From an uncultured Mailhella sp. (GTDB lineage: Bacteria > Desulfobacterota > Desulfovibrionia > Desulfovibrionales > Desulfovibrionaceae), in NCBI GenBank assembly GCA_910579055.1, contig CAJTSU010000001.1:8605-50942 (forward strand): a stretch of DNA of 42,338 bases, in the 5' to 3' direction. The position numbers were made by a program, and so were the translations under genes. The notes under the pieces are model-generated. The model worked only from the letters and a program-made list of their open reading frames with translations. It was not told the origin of the DNA and did not search any database. Shown piece after piece: positions 40,400-42,338 of this stretch; the stretch's first letter is position 1; each line of letters starts with the position of its first letter.

Positions 40400-41760
40400 A
40401 GGTTCAGCTTGAGCAACGCGCGTTGCGCCTGCTCCATGCCGGGGTTGAGTTCGAGTGCGGTTTCAAAACAGCGCCGGGCCTGATCGCGGGCCTCCGACTG
40501 CATAAATACGAAACCGATATTGTACGCTATGCCCGCTGATATGCGGGTAATGTCCGGATTTATCTTCAACGCTTCCGCCATGCTCAAACGGGCATTGCGG
40601 AACTGTCGTCCCTCAGCGTACGCCATTCCTATGTTATAGTAAAGATTTTCATCTCTCGGAGCCACATGCAGCGCCTTGCGGTATTCCTCCACGGCTTCTT
40701 CCCACTTTCCCTGCTGGCGCAGCGCGATGCCGAGCTTGTTGAACAGCTTGACGTCATCCCTGGTCAGGTTTTTGCCCTTGGCATCCAGAGCCTTGCGCAG
40801 GAACATGACCGCCTGTTCAGGATTCTTGTCGCCATAGGCGGCGGCAACGCGTTCCGCCACATTGCCGATAAGCATCATGGCATCCTTGATCACCTGGGCG
40901 ACAGCGGCATTGAACATCTCTTCGGCCCTGGCCATGTCGCCCTTTTTCAGCAGCAGTTCGCCCATGCTCAGCTTGCGCTCGGAGTTGAAGGGAGACAGAC
41001 GATCCAGCTTTTCCAGATATTCGTAGCAGCCCTCCGTATCCCCGGTTTCCCGCGCCAGATCCGCCAGCTTGTGCAGAGGTTCAAGATACAGGTCGGCGTT
41101 GTCGCTAGCCGCGATATATGCTTCCTTCGCGGCCTGCGTGTTGCCCAGCAGCCTTTCCGCGTCACCCATCACGATGTAGCCCGCGGCACTGCCCGGCTTG
41201 AGTTCCAGCACCTGCCGCGCCACTTCCCTGGCTTTCTCCGCATCGCCCTTGGCCAGCAGCCCCTTGGCCAGATCCAGCACCTGGCCGAGCTTGCTTTGCG
41301 GCTTGAGCGTAAACGCCAGCTTTTCGATAATGGTATTGGGAGAAACAGGCTTGGTGATGAAATTGTCCGCGCCCACCTCGTGCAGGTACATAAGACGGGC
41401 CTGTTCGATTTCCACTGTCAACACCACAATATAAATCTTGGGATAGGCCAGTTTCAGCTGACGCACCAGAAAGGTGAGATCCTGCCCCTGAATCATGCGC
41501 TCCATGAACACGACGATATTCGGGCCGGCTTCGTCCGCCTTGCGAAACTCCTTGAGCATCTGGCCCGGTTCGGGAATCCAGCTCAGCAAATCCGGAGCGG
41601 TCAACCCCAGGTCTTTGACCAACACGGTTCGCACTACGGAAAGAAAGGCCTGATCGTCAGTCATGGCCAGAAAGTGCCCTTTCCGGCTCTTCACAAAATC
41701 AATGACCGTGTTTTCATACTGCTTCTGTCTGGCCCTGATAGCCGCTTCATTGATCGCCAC
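40396..41760 (-). CDS. receiver-like domain protein with TPR repeats
   Basis: A 454-residue cytosolic protein: residues about 28-155 form a response-regulator receiver fold, and about 165-450 a run of tetratricopeptide repeats (examples: GSAAGYIVMGDAERLLGN, KWEEAVEEYRKALHVAP, DQARRCFETALELNPG). In the receiver part the acidic pair (D35, D36), T115 and K137 are kept, but the phosphorylation site appears to be E87 in place of Asp, so it may not be phosphorylated or may mimic the active state. It is probably a scaffold or regulator. Coupled to the DUF39 gene by a four-base overlap. Partners unknown. Confidence 0.85.
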   Translation of the reverse strand: MAINEAAIRARQKQYENTVIDFVKSRKGHFLAMTDDQAFLSVVRTVLVKDLGLTAPDLLSWIPEPGQMLKEFRKADEAGPNIVVFMERMIQGQDLTFLVRQLKLAYPKIYIVVLTVEIEQARLMYLHEVGADNFITKPVSPNTIIEKLAFTLKPQSKLGQVLDLAKGLLAKGDAEKAREVARQVLELKPGSAAGYIVMGDAERLLGNTQAAKEAYIAASDNADLYLEPLHKLADLARETGDTEGCYEYLEKLDRLSPFNSERKLSMGELLLKKGDMARAEEMFNAAVAQVIKDAMMLIGNVAERVAAAYGDKNPEQAVMFLRKALDAKGKNLTRDDVKLFNKLGIALRQQGKWEEAVEEYRKALHVAPRDENLYYNIGMAYAEGRQFRNARLSMAEALKINPDITRISAGIAYNIGFVFMQSEARDQARRCFETALELNPGMEQAQRALLKLNL

Positions 41761-41782
41761 AACTGTTCTCCGCCCGCCCTGT

Positions 41783-41806
41783 CCTCCCGCGCCTCGTCGC
41801 GGGAGG
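41783..41806. other. GC-rich hairpin between regulator and TPR gene
   Basis: CCTCCCGCG and CGCGGGAGG form a perfect nine-base stem with a six-base loop. A second hairpin, CCCTGGC / GCCAGGG (41851-41871), lies near the end of the next gene. Neither has a good T-run on the minus strand; they may partly separate the NtrC-type gene from the downstream pair. Confidence 0.45.
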
Positions 41807-41875
41807 GCTGTTGCCCGGAATATCCGTCCGGCACCGTGCTTTTTACTGCCCCCTGGCCAATTAAGCCAGGGCGCA

Positions 41876-42337
41876 TTAACGAGTCTTATGTTCTCCGGAA
41901 CGTCCGGCCTTCAGTTTACGGTGTACATAACTGCGTTCAAGCCCGACAAGTTCGGCCAGGCGGGTGATATTGCCCCCGGCCTCTTCCAGCTTTTTTTCCA
42001 GATACCATGTTTCAAACAAGGCTTTCGCACTCTTGAAATCCATGTCCAGAAGATGCTCCAGTCCGGTTCTTTTCATTTCCGGGTTGACCATGGCAGGCGG
42101 ATGGGAGGTTCCCTTTCCGGCTGCTCGCGCGGAAGCGGCGGCTTCCGCGGCATCCGCCGCACGGTTCCGCATTTCCGCCGGAAGCCCGGAAGCATCAACG
42201 ACAGCGCCGGGATGCAGAATGCTCAGCCGCTCCACAAGATGCGCCAGCTCACGCACGTTGCCGGGCCAGGGCCAGCGCTTCAACGCCTCCACAGCAGTGG
42301 CGGAGAAGAGCGGCGGCGTAAGCCCGCGCCGGTTCAT
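41876..42337 (-). CDS. NtrC-type sigma-54 activator, C-terminal part (cut by window edge)
   Basis: The last 153 residues of an enhancer-binding protein whose start lies beyond the right edge. The WPWPGNVRELAHLVERL motif marks the end of the AAA+ domain; an Ala-rich linker follows, then a Fis-type helix-turn-helix (FETWYLEKKLEEAGGNITRLAE, then LVGLERSYVHRKLK). This end is typical of acetoacetate/AtoC or NtrX-like regulators. Its target cannot be told; the two genes downstream are on the same strand. The apparent Met near the edge is inside the AAA+ domain, not the true start. Confidence 0.85.
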   Translation of the reverse strand: MNRRGLTPPLFSATAVEALKRWPWPGNVRELAHLVERLSILHPGAVVDASGLPAEMRNRAADAAEAAASARAAGKGTSHPPAMVNPEMKRTGLEHLLDMDFKSAKALFETWYLEKKLEEAGGNITRLAELVGLERSYVHRKLKAGRSGEHKTR

Positions 42338-42338
42338 G

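Noticed and set aside
1..42338. CRISPR array
   Set aside because: No regularly spaced short repeats were seen; the repeats found are long, dispersed and have inverted termini.

Overview
The window looks like chromosome of a sulfate-reducing deltaproteobacterium of the Desulfovibrionaceae (Desulfovibrio/Bilophila-like). The strongest signs are an HdrABC plus flavin-oxidoreductase (Flx) operon, a DUF39 homocysteine-biosynthesis protein, class 1B PyrD with PyrK, a MEMO-family gene and an ispE / tRNA-Gln / prs / rplY block. Coding DNA is GC-rich; two short AT-rich stretches (about 30.3-30.9 kb and 38.7-39.1 kb) look foreign. Genus assignment is inference from gene content, not a database match.

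Layout. 0.2-3.9 kb: adenine deaminase, then pyrK-pyrD. 4.2-11.6 kb: accessory catabolic locus I on the plus strand, with an amidohydrolase-fold protein, an ABM-fold protein, two short-chain dehydrogenases, a TRAP transporter (DctQ, frameshifted DctM, DctP) and a second amidohydrolase-fold paralogue; a Crp/Fnr-type regulator is encoded on the opposite strand inside it. 11.8-15.8 kb: housekeeping genes (ispE, tRNA-Gln, prs, rplY, MEMO-like). 16.1-21.1 kb: EamA exporter, ZIP metal transporter, cbiA, a small exported protein and an XRE regulator. 21.4-25.4 kb: exported molybdopterin oxidoreductase with its ferredoxin subunit, and a Nudix hydrolase. 25.5-29.8 kb: accessory locus II, with a frameshifted sigma-54 activator facing a third amidohydrolase paralogue, a transporter/amidohydrolase chimera and a nitronate-monooxygenase-like enzyme. 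30.0-30.9 kb: an IS1380 transposase scar and an AT-rich orphan. 31.0-38.2 kb: the hdrCBA-flx operon (minus strand). 38.7-39.1 kb: a truncated AAA ATPase. 39.2-42.3 kb: DUF39 protein, receiver-TPR protein and the end of an NtrC-type regulator.

The most unusual signal is in the two accessory loci. All three intact amidohydrolase-fold paralogues lack every canonical metal ligand: the strand-1 HxH is RxR, the strand-5 His is Thr, and the strand-8 Asp is Ala (FGSAYP/FGSAFP). The strand-6 His, which in ACMSD-type enzymes is the catalytic base, is kept. They sit with organic-anion transporters, dehydrogenases and dedicated regulators, so they probably serve a metal-independent step in the breakdown of an imported organic acid. 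Each locus also carries broken genes (dctM in I; the activator and a transporter/enzyme chimera in II), so part of the system may be decaying.

The intergenic DNA is rich in structure: a MITE-like family with terminal inverted repeats (five full or partial copies), a second MITE-like element, a palindromic repeat family (three copies), intercistronic stem-loops, and two candidate sigma-54 promoters. Two genes (cbiA and the Nudix gene) take their stop codons from MITE ends.
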